Below are positions 8,783-18,906 of a DNA stretch of 64,000 bases, in pieces. Source of the DNA: Saprospiraceae bacterium (GTDB lineage: Bacteria; Bacteroidota; Bacteroidia; Chitinophagales; Saprospiraceae); the NCBI GenBank assembly GCA_016722285.1, contig JADKGI010000006.1, forward strand, positions 1 through 64,000, written 5' to 3'. The notes beneath the pieces were generated by a model. The model saw only the letters and a program-made list of their open reading frames with translations, made no database searches and was not told the DNA's origin. Numbering within the stretch: the stretch's first letter is position 1; each line of letters begins with the position of its first letter. A program made the translations under genes and the position numbers.

Positions 8783-10354
8783 ATGAAAAATTTAAAATAT
8801 TATATCCTCACATTTGCTATCTTTTTTGGAGTTTCTTCCTGTTCAGATACACTGGACTTGGCACCTGAAGATTATTTTGGTAGTGGCAACTTTTGGCAGA
8901 ATGAAGCACAGGTAAGTAATTTTATGGTTGGCATCCACAAGCAGTTGAGAGATAACCAATTTATGTTTGTAAGGCTCGGAGAGATGAGGGGCGGTGGTTA
9001 CAGCAATATAGACAGACAAAACACGTCGCTCAATGAACTTCCAATAATTGAGCAAAGATTAAGTGAAAACTCAACAGGAGTCACAAGCTGGGCAGGATTT
9101 TATGGAGCAATTCTTCAGATAAATCTATTTATTCAGAAAGTAGAATCCATAACTTTTTTAAACGATGCAAAAAAGAAATATCTGTTAGGTCAGGCGTATG
9201 GCATCAGGGCTTTTTATTATTTTCATCTTCTAAGGACATATGGTGGAGTGCCTATACGGTTAGAGCCTGAAGCGTTGAATGGCAACACAGATCCTGTAGC
9301 TCTTAGAAAAGTCCGCGCTCCTGAGACCGAGGTACTTTCTACAATTAAAGCAGATATATCCAAGTCATTGACATCCTTTGGAACTACAGCAAGCCCAACA
9401 GAAAAAAGCCAATGGAGTCCCAATGCATCTGCTATGTTGAAAGGTGATGTTTTCCTTTGGTCTGCAAAAGTTTACGGAACCAATGCTGATTTGGCAGAAG
9501 CAAAAAGTGCATTACAATCTGTCACCGGAACTGCATTACAATCGACATTCCCAAGTGTCTTTGCATATTCCCAGAAAAATAATAAAGAGATAATATTTGC
9601 ATTGAGGAATTTTGTAGGCGAATCTGAGATGCAAAATGTTGGTGCTTACACCTATTCCACTTTCAATTTTGATAATCAACATTACAAAGATTCGCTGGGA
9701 AGTGGGCCTTTACTTGTTGATCCCTTAATTATTGCAGCCACCAACTCTCAACAAATCATTCAAAGGTATGCCTATACTTTTGAGTTATTTAAATTGTACG
9801 ATGTATCAGACAAACGCAGAGATGCCACTTTTTATGATTATTATAAGGTTAATAAAACCGGCAATCCACCTTATGTCATTACTGTTAGAAACACTGCATT
9901 AGTAAAATTTTTAGGGGTTATCAGTGCCAATAAGAGATATTTTTCTGATGATTGGCCTGTTTATAGGGAAGCCGACAGATTATTGATGTTGGCTGAAATA
10001 GCAAATGCTGAAGGCAGTGACCCATCTTCTTTTGTCAAGCTAGTGCGAGATCGTGCTTACTCTCCCGGTACTGACCCCAAGCCATTTGTAAATTCTACTA
10101 AAGATAACAATGAAGTAGCCATTTTTACTGAGAGATTTAAGGAATTTGTGTTCGAAGGCAAGGCGTGGTATGATCTTTTGAGAATGAAATTTGGAAGTGA
10201 TCCAATGGTATTCAAAAGTGCAAATCAACCATTTGGAGTCTTAAATAAATCGACTCAATCACTTGAAATCAGGTGGCCAATAGAACCAGCTATTTGGACA
10301 AATGATCCTCTGGTTGATCAGACACCTGGTTATCCTACCAACAAACCAAAGTAG
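8783..10354 (+). CDS. SusD/RagB-type outer-membrane lipoprotein (NanU-like)
   Basis: A lipoprotein signal ends in VSSC with the lipidated cysteine at residue 20. The 523-residue body has the helical TPR fold signs of the RagB/SusD family: an N-terminal LDLAPEDYF segment, a central AYGIRAFYYFHLLRTYGGVPI block and a C-terminal FKEFVFEGKAWYDLLRMK block. SusD proteins cap the SusC channel and bind glycan at the cell surface. The gene lies 34 bp after susC and is followed by a strong terminator at 10426-10472, so the two form one transport unit. Sialic acid binding is inferred from the neighbouring catabolic genes. Confidence 0.92.
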   Translation: MKNLKYYILTFAIFFGVSSCSDTLDLAPEDYFGSGNFWQNEAQVSNFMVGIHKQLRDNQFMFVRLGEMRGGGYSNIDRQNTSLNELPIIEQRLSENSTGVTSWAGFYGAILQINLFIQKVESITFLNDAKKKYLLGQAYGIRAFYYFHLLRTYGGVPIRLEPEALNGNTDPVALRKVRAPETEVLSTIKADISKSLTSFGTTASPTEKSQWSPNASAMLKGDVFLWSAKVYGTNADLAEAKSALQSVTGTALQSTFPSVFAYSQKNNKEIIFALRNFVGESEMQNVGAYTYSTFNFDNQHYKDSLGSGPLLVDPLIIAATNSQQIIQRYAYTFELFKLYDVSDKRRDATFYDYYKVNKTGNPPYVITVRNTALVKFLGVISANKRYFSDDWPVYREADRLLMLAEIANAEGSDPSSFVKLVRDRAYSPGTDPKPFVNSTKDNNEVAIFTERFKEFVFEGKAWYDLLRMKFGSDPMVFKSANQPFGVLNKSTQSLEIRWPIEPAIWTNDPLVDQTPGYPTNKPK

Positions 10355-10425
10355 GTTTTAGCGAAAAATATAAGTATGCTAGTAAGCTTTAATGATTGTT
10401 GTATAAGTTAGTTTTTTACATTCTG

Positions 10426-10472
10426 GATGTGAGTTGATACTCAAGTTATAAGTAAAAACTCACATCTTTTTT
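10426..10472 (+). terminator. Intrinsic terminator after susD
   Basis: A perfect 10-bp stem GATGTGAGTT/AACTCACATC closes a 21-nt loop and is followed by TTTTTT. It separates the SusCD transcript from the lyase-led genes. Confidence 0.8.
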
Positions 10473-11069
10473 AAAACCTATGGGATGTTTTTTATATTCA
10501 ATGTTAAAAATTTAATTTTTAGCAATTTAGTTCATTTTTTGCTGATATCTCAGATCTGTTATCCAGACAGTTTGTGTGAACGTGGATTGCCTGTTGTTTC
10601 TGTAAGTTTTAAAAAAGGGCACTATTTATATTAATCAGATGAAGACCTGTATTTCTAAGTTTAAAATAGATATTTCAGAAGATTTGCAATCGGTTTCTTC
10701 AGACAAAATTGATCTGAAATTTTCAGGATTTAAAGATAATGAGAGGTTGCTTCCAAAATAATTTATATATGAATAGAAAATGTTTCGATTATAAGTCAAC
10801 AGGTTAGTCAGAAACTTTATTTTAAAAACAACATTGTATTTAAATCCAAATTGCCTATTGGACAATGAACCTATAACCTCGAATTGGTATGTGTGGTAAA
10901 TAAAATAATTTATAATCATAATGGCTATTTCAAATAGTTTATCTTAGATCATGTAGAACTATTATATACTTATTATTGTGCACAAAGAATTTGAAAAATG
11001 TGAATAATTGTCGGTTTGACATTTATTAGTAAGTTTTATTGATACATTAAATTAACATTTCAAAATATT
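10473..11069. other. Spacer before the sialate lyase gene, no gene seen
   Basis: About 600 bp of AT-rich DNA. A minus-strand open frame at 10635-10919 has no family features. A TTTG at 11015 is present but no TAnnTTTG lies at the right distance, and no copy of the palindromic operator was found, so the promoter of the lyase genes is not identified. Confidence 0.45.
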
Positions 11070-11986
11070 ATGGAAAAATTAGATGGATTAATAGCTGCGA
11101 CTCATACTCCTATGAGGGAAAATGGTGATTTGAAACTCGAGAATATTTCTGATTATTTCCACTTTTTGAGTAGAAACAATATTAGGGGTATTTTCTTAAA
11201 TGGATCCACCTCAGAAGGGTATCATTTGACTACTGCCGAACGCAAACAGACGGTGGAAGCCTGGTCAAATGCTGCTGAAGGAAGTAACTTCAAAATATTT
11301 GTTTTTGTTGGTCATTTATCTACCCGGGATGCGTGTGACCTTGCAGAACATGCAGCAAGTCTGAAAAATATTCACGGAATATCAGCTACTGCACCATTTT
11401 ATCAAAAACCGGCTTCTTTGGATTTGCTTATTGACACTTGCAGTACAATAGCAGCTTCATCGGCATCCAAACCACTTTACTACTATCATATTCCTCTGTT
11501 GACTCAGGTAGCCGTGCCCATGACTCAGTTTTTAACACAGGCTGCTGACAGAATACCAAATCTCAAGGGTGTTAAATATACTCACAATGATTTGGAAGAA
11601 TATATGATGTGCAAGGATTTATGTGGTGGAAAATTTGAAATGTTTGCTGGAATTGATGAAATTGTGCTTGCAAGCAAAGCATGTGGAGCCACCAATTATA
11701 TAGGTAGCACGTACAATTTTATGGCACCGTTGTATTACAAAATATTTTCTGCCGTTGATCAGAGCAATTTACCCGAAGCACAATATTTGCAAAAAAAAGC
11801 AATTAGCATAATTAAGATGATAGCACCTTACGGCTTTATTTCTGCATGTAAATTTATCATGAAAAGAAATCGGTATGAACAACGGTTTACGTAAGACTTC
11901 CATCAAAACAAATCTCAGACATGGAAAAAACAGAGCTTATGAAAGGATTGAAAATGATGGGTGTGGATGATTTATTAAGTAAATAA
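11070..11986 (+). CDS. nanA: N-acetylneuraminate lyase, two compensating 1-nt insertions near the 3' end
   Basis: A DapA-superfamily aldolase that splits N-acetylneuraminate into ManNAc and pyruvate. Motifs seen are FLNGSTSEGYHLT (the GSTGE pyruvate site), YYYHIP with the conserved tyrosine, and GVKYTHNDLEEY with the Schiff-base lysine. As written, the frame stops at 11894. Removing one A from the AAAA at 11862-11865 and one T from the TTT at 11886-11888 restores a continuous frame. It reads through MKEIGMNN and VRLPSKQISD and ends in MMGVDDLLSK at 11986. The repaired protein is 304 residues, the usual family length. Both extra bases lie in homopolymers, so sequencing error is more likely than true decay. 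It is followed by the mutarotase gene after 58 bp. Confidence 0.88.
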
Positions 11987-12044
11987 TTATCTTACTTTTA
12001 TAAGTCAGTTAAAATTATATAGTGAAGGAATGTAATTAGTAGAT

Positions 12045-13214
12045 ATGAAGAAATTTTATTTAATTATAATGATATCATGTACCATGTTTGAATTGCATGC
12101 TCAAAATATTGAGACTAAATATACATTTACATCAAAAAGAATAATTGACTTACCTTCATTAGATAATGGTGAGCCTAATCCTGGGGTTGCAGGACCGATT
12201 ACGGGTATTATTGGCAATAATCTACTTGTTGCCGGAGGAGCTAATTTTCCGGATATACCTCCTTGGATAGGCGGGAAAAAAATGTTTCAAAGTAAAATTT
12301 ATCTCTTAAAAAGACTAAAATCCGGTAAATTTCAATGGTCAACAAAACCTATTGGTCATCTATCTGAGCCCGTGGCATATTCTTCAAACATAAATATTCC
12401 AGAAGGCATCTTGGCCTTAGGAGGTGAAAATGAATCAGGATCACTTAAGTCAGTTAAATTATTTCAAATTCAGAATAAAAAACTTGAAATTTCTGAATAT
12501 CCGGAGCTCCCTATACCTGTCTCATCAGCTGGAGCGGCTTTCATAGGCAATAAAGTATTTTTGGCAGGTGGTGTCTCTAATAATAAAGTGTTGAATAACT
12601 TTTATCTATTAGACCTATCCAACTCAAACGAGCAATGGAAGGAATTGAAAAGCATACCTATCCCACTTTCAAATGCTGTAGTGGTTGCCCAAAATGATGG
12701 ATTTGAAGAATGCATTTTTGTCATTGGTGGAAGATACAGACTGGAAGGAGATGACCTCACTACTTATTCTGACAAAATATTTATTTACAGCCCCTCTAAA
12801 CAGGCCTGGAGAATGACAGATTTCATAGCCTATGATGGAACCAAAATTAAATTAGCAGCAGGGACCGGCGTAGCCATTGGTCAACATGAGATTGCGATTT
12901 TTGGTGGTGATCAGGGAGATATTTTTAATAAAATTGAGGATTTTAATAATAAGTTGGCGATGACTGAAAATGTAGATAGAGATAAATTACAGGAAGAAAA
13001 AGTACAATTGGTGACCCATCATCCAGGATTCAAAAGAGATGTCTTAATTTATAATACAATTTCAGGCCTAAGCAGGATAATAGGAACCTTGCCTTGCGCT
13101 GTCCCTGTCACAACTTCTGCCTTTTTCTGGAATCATGGTGTTGTCATTGTTAGTGGCGAAATAAAACCCGGAATCCGATCACCCGCTTTGATAAGTATCA
13201 AAATAAGTAACTAA
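12045..13214 (+). CDS. nanM: N-acetylneuraminate mutarotase, cyclically permuted Kelch type
   Basis: The 389-residue protein has a signal peptide ending near HAQ (residue 20) and Kelch-like repeats with the motifs LLVAGGANFPD, ILALGGENESG, VFLAGGVSNNK, IFVIGGRYR and IAIFGGDQGD. This is the cyclically permuted mutarotase family that converts alpha-sialic acid released by sialidase to the beta-anomer, easing uptake. The signal peptide places it in the periplasm. It lies between the lyase and the MFS transporter genes, which is the order expected for a sialic acid uptake and cleavage unit. Confidence 0.87.
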   Translation: MKKFYLIIMISCTMFELHAQNIETKYTFTSKRIIDLPSLDNGEPNPGVAGPITGIIGNNLLVAGGANFPDIPPWIGGKKMFQSKIYLLKRLKSGKFQWSTKPIGHLSEPVAYSSNINIPEGILALGGENESGSLKSVKLFQIQNKKLEISEYPELPIPVSSAGAAFIGNKVFLAGGVSNNKVLNNFYLLDLSNSNEQWKELKSIPIPLSNAVVVAQNDGFEECIFVIGGRYRLEGDDLTTYSDKIFIYSPSKQAWRMTDFIAYDGTKIKLAAGTGVAIGQHEIAIFGGDQGDIFNKIEDFNNKLAMTENVDRDKLQEEKVQLVTHHPGFKRDVLIYNTISGLSRIIGTLPCAVPVTTSAFFWNHGVVIVSGEIKPGIRSPALISIKISN

Positions 13215-13275
13215 CTTTTTGTATTAATAAAACTGATGTAGTAAATATTATAATACATGGGGCAAATTAGAAAGT

Positions 13276-14523
13276 ATGTTTAATATCCGCAATAAAGTCT
13301 ATTATCCTTGGATAGTTGTTGGTTTGCTCTGGGTAGTTGCATTATTGAATTACATGGACAGGCAGATGCTAAGCACCATGAAGCCCACCATGCAGATTGA
13401 TATTCATGAATTGCAGACAGCTGCCAACTTCGGATATTTAATGGCGATCTTTTTGTGGATTTATGGTTTTATGAGTCCTTTGGCCGGTATCATTGCTGAC
13501 AGAGTAAATAGAAAATGGCTGATAGTAGGAAGTTTATTAGTATGGAGCGGTGTTACATTTGCAATGGGTTATGCAAAGACTTTCGATCAACTGTACTGGT
13601 TAAGGGCCATAATGGGAGTGAGTGAAGCTTTGTACATTCCCGCCGGTTTATCACTCATTGCTGATTATCATTCGTCTAAAACAAGGTCATTAGCAATTGG
13701 CATTCACATGACAGGCTTATACGTGGGTCAGGCACTTGGCGGATTTGGTGCCACCATCGCCGAAACATTCTCTTGGCAGGAGGCATTTCATTCTTTTGGT
13801 ATTGTCGGCATTGTTTATTCTTTCGTTTTGATTTTGTTTTTAATGGAAAAGAAAAATGATGTAGCATTAGACACTGAAAATAAAAATTTTATAAAAGATA
13901 AAATACCCCTTCTCAAAGGTTTAGGATTATTATTCACCAATATCTCCTTCTGGATTATACTCTTCTATTTTGCTGTTCCAAGTTTGCCGGGCTGGGGTGT
14001 TAAGAACTGGCTGCCTACTTTGTTTGCAGAAAACCTGAGTATAGATATGAGTCTGGCAGGTCCAATGTCCACTATTACCATAGCAGCCTCTTCATTCCTT
14101 GGTGTTATTTTCGGCGGCATCTTATCCGATAGATGGGTGCAAAAAAATATTCGTGGAAGAATATACACTAGTGCCATTGGGCTGGCACTTACCATACCGG
14201 CTTTACTGTTTATTGGGTTCGGCCATTCTATGTTTGCCGTCATTGGTTCTGCTTTTTGTTTTGGTTTTGGATATGGCATGTTCGATGCTAATAATATGCC
14301 CATCCTTTGCCAGTTTGTTTCTTCAAAACATAGGGCAACCGCTTATGGGTTGATGAACATGGTAGGAGTATTTGCAGGGGCATTTATAACAAATGTATTG
14401 GGCAAATCAACCGATGCCGGAAACTTGGGAAAAGATTTTGCAATGTTGTCGGGAATTGTTGCACTGGCTTTGATAGTACAGCTTGCATTTTTGAGGCCAA
14501 AGTATAATGATTTTGCTGATTGA
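13276..14523 (+). CDS. MFS transporter, probable inner-membrane sialic acid carrier
   Basis: A 415-residue major facilitator with about 12 membrane segments. The N-terminal half has LLWVVALLNYMDRQMLSTMK and the MFS signature GIIADRVNRKW between helices 2 and 3; the second half repeats it as GILSDRWVQKN. It resembles the anion:cation symporter (hexuronate/sialate) branch of the family. Bacteroidota sialic acid loci usually use an MFS NanT of this kind, and the gene sits between nanM and the sialidase, so uptake of sialic acid into the cytoplasm is the likely role. The sialidase start lies 13 bp downstream. Confidence 0.85.
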   Translation: MFNIRNKVYYPWIVVGLLWVVALLNYMDRQMLSTMKPTMQIDIHELQTAANFGYLMAIFLWIYGFMSPLAGIIADRVNRKWLIVGSLLVWSGVTFAMGYAKTFDQLYWLRAIMGVSEALYIPAGLSLIADYHSSKTRSLAIGIHMTGLYVGQALGGFGATIAETFSWQEAFHSFGIVGIVYSFVLILFLMEKKNDVALDTENKNFIKDKIPLLKGLGLLFTNISFWIILFYFAVPSLPGWGVKNWLPTLFAENLSIDMSLAGPMSTITIAASSFLGVIFGGILSDRWVQKNIRGRIYTSAIGLALTIPALLFIGFGHSMFAVIGSAFCFGFGYGMFDANNMPILCQFVSSKHRATAYGLMNMVGVFAGAFITNVLGKSTDAGNLGKDFAMLSGIVALALIVQLAFLRPKYNDFAD

Positions 14524-14536
14524 TAAAAATAAAAAG

Positions 14537-16111
14537 ATGAAAAGATATGTTGTCAAATTATGGGTAGTAATTTTTATTTTTGGATCGACTAGTTTTGCAT
14601 GTTCAAAAAAAATATCTATACCTTCAAACGGAGAAATACAAGCAACATCTCATTCACCTAATGTGCCGGTATTAAAGGGCCTGGCAGCTAACCCTGTTGT
14701 AAGAATTGTTGTTTCTATACCCGAAAGTAATGCAGAAAAATATTATCGCAAACTACAGTGTACGGTAAATACGGCTGCCATTAATGATATTGAAAAAGTT
14801 GATGTTTATCTTACTGGCGCTGAACCCTTTTCAGAAACCAATTTAATTGGTTCGGTAAGTCCTTTAACTACAGCATTTGATATTCCGGTTACCACACACC
14901 AACAAAATGGTATTGCTTTTATGTGGTTAAGCATTCTCTTAAAACCAACTGCTGGATTGAATAGTAACATTGAATTGCATTGTTTAAAATTAATTGACGA
15001 TACAGGTAAAGAATTATTAGTGAAGCAGGATAACTCTGTTTATTTAAAACGAATCGGCGTTGTTATCAGGAAAGCCGGTGATGATGGAGTAAATACATAT
15101 CGCATTCCCGGTATTGTTACTACTGAAAAAGGAACTTTACTTTCTGTTTATGATATCCGATATAATAGTGCGAAAGACCTGCCTGAAAATATTGATATAG
15201 GCCTAAGCCGTAGCACTGATGGCGGTACTTCCTGGCAACCTATGAAAGTTATTATGGATATGGGTACACCACATGAAAATAATGGCATCGGCGACCCGGC
15301 CATTTTATTTGACCCGGTTACAAAAAAAATATGGGTAGCGGCTTTATGGAGTAAAGGTAATCGTTCCATTGCTGGGTCAATGCCCGGATTGTCACCTGAT
15401 ACCACCGGGCAGTTTGTGTTGGTAAGTAGTGCCGACGATGGACTTACCTGGTCTGCACCCTACACTATTACACCACAGGTGAAAAATGCTGCCTGGCGTT
15501 TATTTTTTAATGGTCCAGGTAGTGGTATTGCTATGCAGGATGGAAAACTGGTATTTGCTGCTCAATATTGGGATGAAAACAAAATGCCGCACTCTACCAT
15601 CATTTACAGCGATGACCACGGCAGCACCTGGAAAGGAAAATTAGCAGGGCCAAAATCGAATACTACAGAAAGCCAGGTAATAGAAACTACGTCCGGCACA
15701 TTGATGCTGAATATGCGTGACAACAGGGGTGCATTTAGAAGTGTGGCTATAACAAATGACATGGGCAAATCATGGACAGAGCATATCACATCATATAGTG
15801 CCTTACCCGATCCTGTTTGCATGGGCAGCATTATAAAAGCCCGGGTAAATGTGAAGGGGCAAATGAAAGATGTATTATTTTTTAGTAACGCCAATTCCCC
15901 ATCAGGACGATACAATATTACCATAAAGGCCAGCCTTGACTTGGGTGAAACATGGATGCCTGCTAACAAATTGTTGATTGACGAACGACCTTGTTATGGT
16001 TATTCTTCATTAACAAAGGTGGATGATCAAACAATAGGCATTTTATATGAAGGCATCAAAGATTTATACTTTATGAAAATTCCGGTAAATGATATTATTG
16101 CAACACAGTAA
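14537..16111 (+). CDS. Exo-alpha-sialidase, GH33, lipoprotein
   Basis: The chosen ATG gives a lipoprotein signal ending in TSFAC (cysteine 22), which an earlier in-frame ATG at 14507 would disrupt. After an N-terminal beta-sandwich of about 160 residues, the catalytic propeller begins with NTYRIPGI near residue 187, the conserved arginine of the triad. Five Asp-boxes follow: SRSTDGGTSW, SADDGLTW, SDDHGSTW, TNDMGKSW and SLDLGETW. It removes terminal sialic acids from glycans at the cell surface or in the periplasm. The protein has 524 residues. It starts a run of closely packed hydrolase genes that continues to 32120. Confidence 0.93.
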   Translation: MKRYVVKLWVVIFIFGSTSFACSKKISIPSNGEIQATSHSPNVPVLKGLAANPVVRIVVSIPESNAEKYYRKLQCTVNTAAINDIEKVDVYLTGAEPFSETNLIGSVSPLTTAFDIPVTTHQQNGIAFMWLSILLKPTAGLNSNIELHCLKLIDDTGKELLVKQDNSVYLKRIGVVIRKAGDDGVNTYRIPGIVTTEKGTLLSVYDIRYNSAKDLPENIDIGLSRSTDGGTSWQPMKVIMDMGTPHENNGIGDPAILFDPVTKKIWVAALWSKGNRSIAGSMPGLSPDTTGQFVLVSSADDGLTWSAPYTITPQVKNAAWRLFFNGPGSGIAMQDGKLVFAAQYWDENKMPHSTIIYSDDHGSTWKGKLAGPKSNTTESQVIETTSGTLMLNMRDNRGAFRSVAITNDMGKSWTEHITSYSALPDPVCMGSIIKARVNVKGQMKDVLFFSNANSPSGRYNITIKASLDLGETWMPANKLLIDERPCYGYSSLTKVDDQTIGILYEGIKDLYFMKIPVNDIIATQ

Positions 16112-16127
16112 CTATTAATTCTTATAA

Positions 16128-17654
16128 ATGAAAAGGAGAAGCTTTGTATTTAGTTTGACAATAGGCATTTTTTTTATTCTCCCAGTTTTCTTATTGGCAT
16201 TTAAAAATAAGAAAAAAATAAAATTAATTCAGGAAAGGCCAAATATATTGCTGATTGTGTCAGAAGATAATGGTTCAGACCTGGGTTGTTACGGAGTTAA
16301 AGAAGTAAAAAGCCCCAACATCGATAAACTGGCAGAAAATGGTGCGCTGTTGGAAAATGCCTTTGTAACCTATTCTGTTTGCAGCCCATCGCGCAGTACT
16401 ATTTTTACCGGTTTATATCCGTTTCAAAATGGACAAATTGGATTGGCTACACATGGCTACAGGATGTATGATAATATCCTGAACACATTACCAGTAGTGT
16501 TGAAGAATGGGGGATACAGGACGGGTTGCCTTGGAAAAATTCATGTGAATCCTGAGTCAGCAATTCCTTTTGATTTCAGACCAATTAAGGAAGACAATTT
16601 TGCAAAGAAAGGATTACCACAATATGCTATAGAAGCGGCTAAATTTTTCAATGCTGCTAATGATCCATTTTTTCTGATGGTAAATTTTCCTGATGCCCAC
16701 TTTCCATTACAAAAGCAAGTAGAAGGAATGCCGGCCCATCCTTTAGAACCCGAAGATGTCGATCATACACTACCTTATGTAGGGGCTAATAGCAAACGAC
16801 TTAGGGAATTCACAGCGAACTATTATAATGGTATGATGCGATTAGATGAATCTGTTGGAATGCTGATGGACAGTCTTTTGGCAAGTGGAAAACTCGAGAA
16901 TACCCTAATTATTTACCTGGGAGATCATGGTGCACAATTTTCAAGAGGGAAGTGTACTAATTATGAGGCGGGTCTTCGGGTGCCAATGATTATATCATGG
17001 AAAGGACATATTGATCCTATGCAGCGTTATACACCACTTATATCATCTATTGATCTCTTCCCCACCATCCTTGATGCGGCAAAAATAAAATCTACTGAAA
17101 AGATTCCAGGTATATCATTATTACCCTATATCACAGAAACTAAAAAAGAATGGACAAGGAAGTACGTTTTTGCAGCGGCAGAGGGCACAACACCATTTTG
17201 GTATTTTCCTAAAAGAAGTGTTCGGGATGAGAGGTATAAATTAATAATTAATTTGCTCGCGGGTATTGAGAACCCCATTTACGAGGCTTATGAAAAACAC
17301 CAAGGCCATTTTGCCGGTGGTGCTACACAAGACGAAATAGATGGAAGTAGCGATGCCTTTAGGAAAGCCTATGCCACATGGAAACAGCCACCTTTATATG
17401 AGTTTTACGACCTCTTGAAAGATCCGTTGGAACTAAATAATCTCGCTGACGATTCAAAATATAGAAAAGAGTGTAATCATTTGAAAAAAGTCCTTTTTGC
17501 CTGGAGAAAAGAATGTGCAGATCCGTTTCTTGATAAAATAAAAATGCGTCTTTATAGTAATGAAGTACAAGCTACCAATCAAAAATATCCGAAGAATGAT
17601 TATATGAAAGACCCGGCATTTAGCTGGAATTACCCGAATTATTTTAAAAAATGA
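16128..17654 (+). CDS. Sulfatase, S1 family (N-sulfoglucosamine sulfohydrolase-like)
   Basis: A signal or anchor helix at residues 7-24 precedes the metal-binding start NILLIVSEDNGSDLG. The formylglycine motif CSPSRSTIFTG has its cysteine at residue 85. Other active-site pieces are GCLGKIHVNP, MVNFPDAHFP, YLGDHGAQF and the basic GKCTNYEAGLRVPM. This pattern resembles the heparan N-sulfatase branch of family S1. In a sialidase operon the likely target is a sulfated sugar on mucin-like glycan, such as sulfated GlcNAc or galactose, but specificity cannot be read. Maturation needs a formylglycine-generating or anaerobic maturase enzyme not in this window. It begins 16 bp after the sialidase stop. 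Confidence 0.9.
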   Translation: MKRRSFVFSLTIGIFFILPVFLLAFKNKKKIKLIQERPNILLIVSEDNGSDLGCYGVKEVKSPNIDKLAENGALLENAFVTYSVCSPSRSTIFTGLYPFQNGQIGLATHGYRMYDNILNTLPVVLKNGGYRTGCLGKIHVNPESAIPFDFRPIKEDNFAKKGLPQYAIEAAKFFNAANDPFFLMVNFPDAHFPLQKQVEGMPAHPLEPEDVDHTLPYVGANSKRLREFTANYYNGMMRLDESVGMLMDSLLASGKLENTLIIYLGDHGAQFSRGKCTNYEAGLRVPMIISWKGHIDPMQRYTPLISSIDLFPTILDAAKIKSTEKIPGISLLPYITETKKEWTRKYVFAAAEGTTPFWYFPKRSVRDERYKLIINLLAGIENPIYEAYEKHQGHFAGGATQDEIDGSSDAFRKAYATWKQPPLYEFYDLLKDPLELNNLADDSKYRKECNHLKKVLFAWRKECADPFLDKIKMRLYSNEVQATNQKYPKNDYMKDPAFSWNYPNYFKK

Positions 17655-17719
17655 GTAGGCTTGTAATTCTTCATTTTTGGCTTTGTTGATGGTATTAGTT
17701 TAAAAAATGGATCAGTTAT

Positions 17720-18901
17720 ATGGCATATTCCAAATTGCAACTTAAAGAGTACAAAGAATTTTATTCAAATCAATTATTAAAGGATACAGTCCCTTTTTGG
17801 TTTCCTCGTTCATTTGATGAGGAAAATAGTGGTTTTTTATTGATGAGGGATGCTGATGGCAGTTTGATAGATGATGACAAAGCTGTATGGATTCAGGGTC
17901 GGGCCACTTGGATGCTTGCCACTCTATATAATACAGTAGAAAAAAAAAAGGAATGGTTAGATGGTGCAAAACTCGGGTACGACTTTTTAAATAAACATTG
18001 TTTTGATGATGACGGACAAATGTTCTTTCATGTAACAAGAGATGGGAAGCCAATACGTAAAAGAAGATATTTTTTCTCTGAAACATTTTATGTGATTGCA
18101 GCGGCTGCCTATGCAAAAGCAAGTGGTGATGAAGAGGCCGGTCAAAAAGCAAAATTTATTTTTGGTAAATGTATTGCGTATGCAACTACTCAGGGTTTAT
18201 TACAACCTAAGTTTACAAATACCCGGCCATCAAAAGGGATCGGTGTGCCCATGATCATGATAAATACAGCGCAGCAGTTGCGGGGAACTATTGGCGACCC
18301 ACGCTGTGACGAATGGATCAACAAATGGATTGCTGAAATAGAAGAGGATTTTGTAAAAGATGATATTAAATGTGTGATGGAACAGGTGGCTCCGGATGGC
18401 AGTATTATTGACCATATTGACGGACGCACATTAAACCCGGGGCATGCTATGGAAGGGGCCTGGTTTATTTTGCACGAAGCAAAGTATCGCAATAATGATC
18501 AGAAATTAATAGAGTTGGGTTGTAAAATGCTTGATTACATGTGGGAGAGAGGTTGGGATGAAGAACATGGTGGTATCTTATACTTCTGTGATGTATATAA
18601 TAAACCGGTACAGGAATACTGGCAGGATATGAAAATGTGGTGGCCGCATAATGAAGTAATCATTGCAACTATGCTTGCATACCTGATGACTGGCAATGAT
18701 GAATACGCCAAAATGCATAAGCTGGTACACGATTATGCATACAAACATTTTCATGATAAGCAACATGGCGAATGGTTTGGTTATTTACACCGTGATGGCA
18801 CACTTGCTCAAGCAGCCAAAGGAAATTTATACAAGGGGCCATTTCATTTGCCCAGGCAGGAGTGGTATTGTATGCAACTTTTAAAAGAATATCTCAAATA
18901 A
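17720..18901 (+). CDS. N-acylglucosamine 2-epimerase (AGE/renin-binding type)
   Basis: A 393-residue cytoplasmic protein of the (alpha/alpha)6-barrel AGE family. Conserved blocks include AVWIQGRATWML, RKRRYFFSETFYV, LNPGHAMEGAWF and MKMWWPHNEVIIA, which hold the catalytic histidines and arginine-binding residues. It interconverts ManNAc and GlcNAc. Together with the lyase it forms a route from sialic acid to GlcNAc without ManNAc kinase and NanE, as described for Bacteroides. GlcNAc kinase, NagA and NagB are not in the window. Its stop lies 5 bp before the acetylesterase start. Confidence 0.92.
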   Translation: MAYSKLQLKEYKEFYSNQLLKDTVPFWFPRSFDEENSGFLLMRDADGSLIDDDKAVWIQGRATWMLATLYNTVEKKKEWLDGAKLGYDFLNKHCFDDDGQMFFHVTRDGKPIRKRRYFFSETFYVIAAAAYAKASGDEEAGQKAKFIFGKCIAYATTQGLLQPKFTNTRPSKGIGVPMIMINTAQQLRGTIGDPRCDEWINKWIAEIEEDFVKDDIKCVMEQVAPDGSIIDHIDGRTLNPGHAMEGAWFILHEAKYRNNDQKLIELGCKMLDYMWERGWDEEHGGILYFCDVYNKPVQEYWQDMKMWWPHNEVIIATMLAYLMTGNDEYAKMHKLVHDYAYKHFHDKQHGEWFGYLHRDGTLAQAAKGNLYKGPFHLPRQEWYCMQLLKEYLK

Positions 18902-18906
18902 AAAGA

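Noticed and set aside
10635..10919. A 94-codon minus-strand open frame between susD and nanA
   Set aside because: It has low complexity and no recognisable domain or promoter, and it falls in a spacer between two well-defined transcription units.
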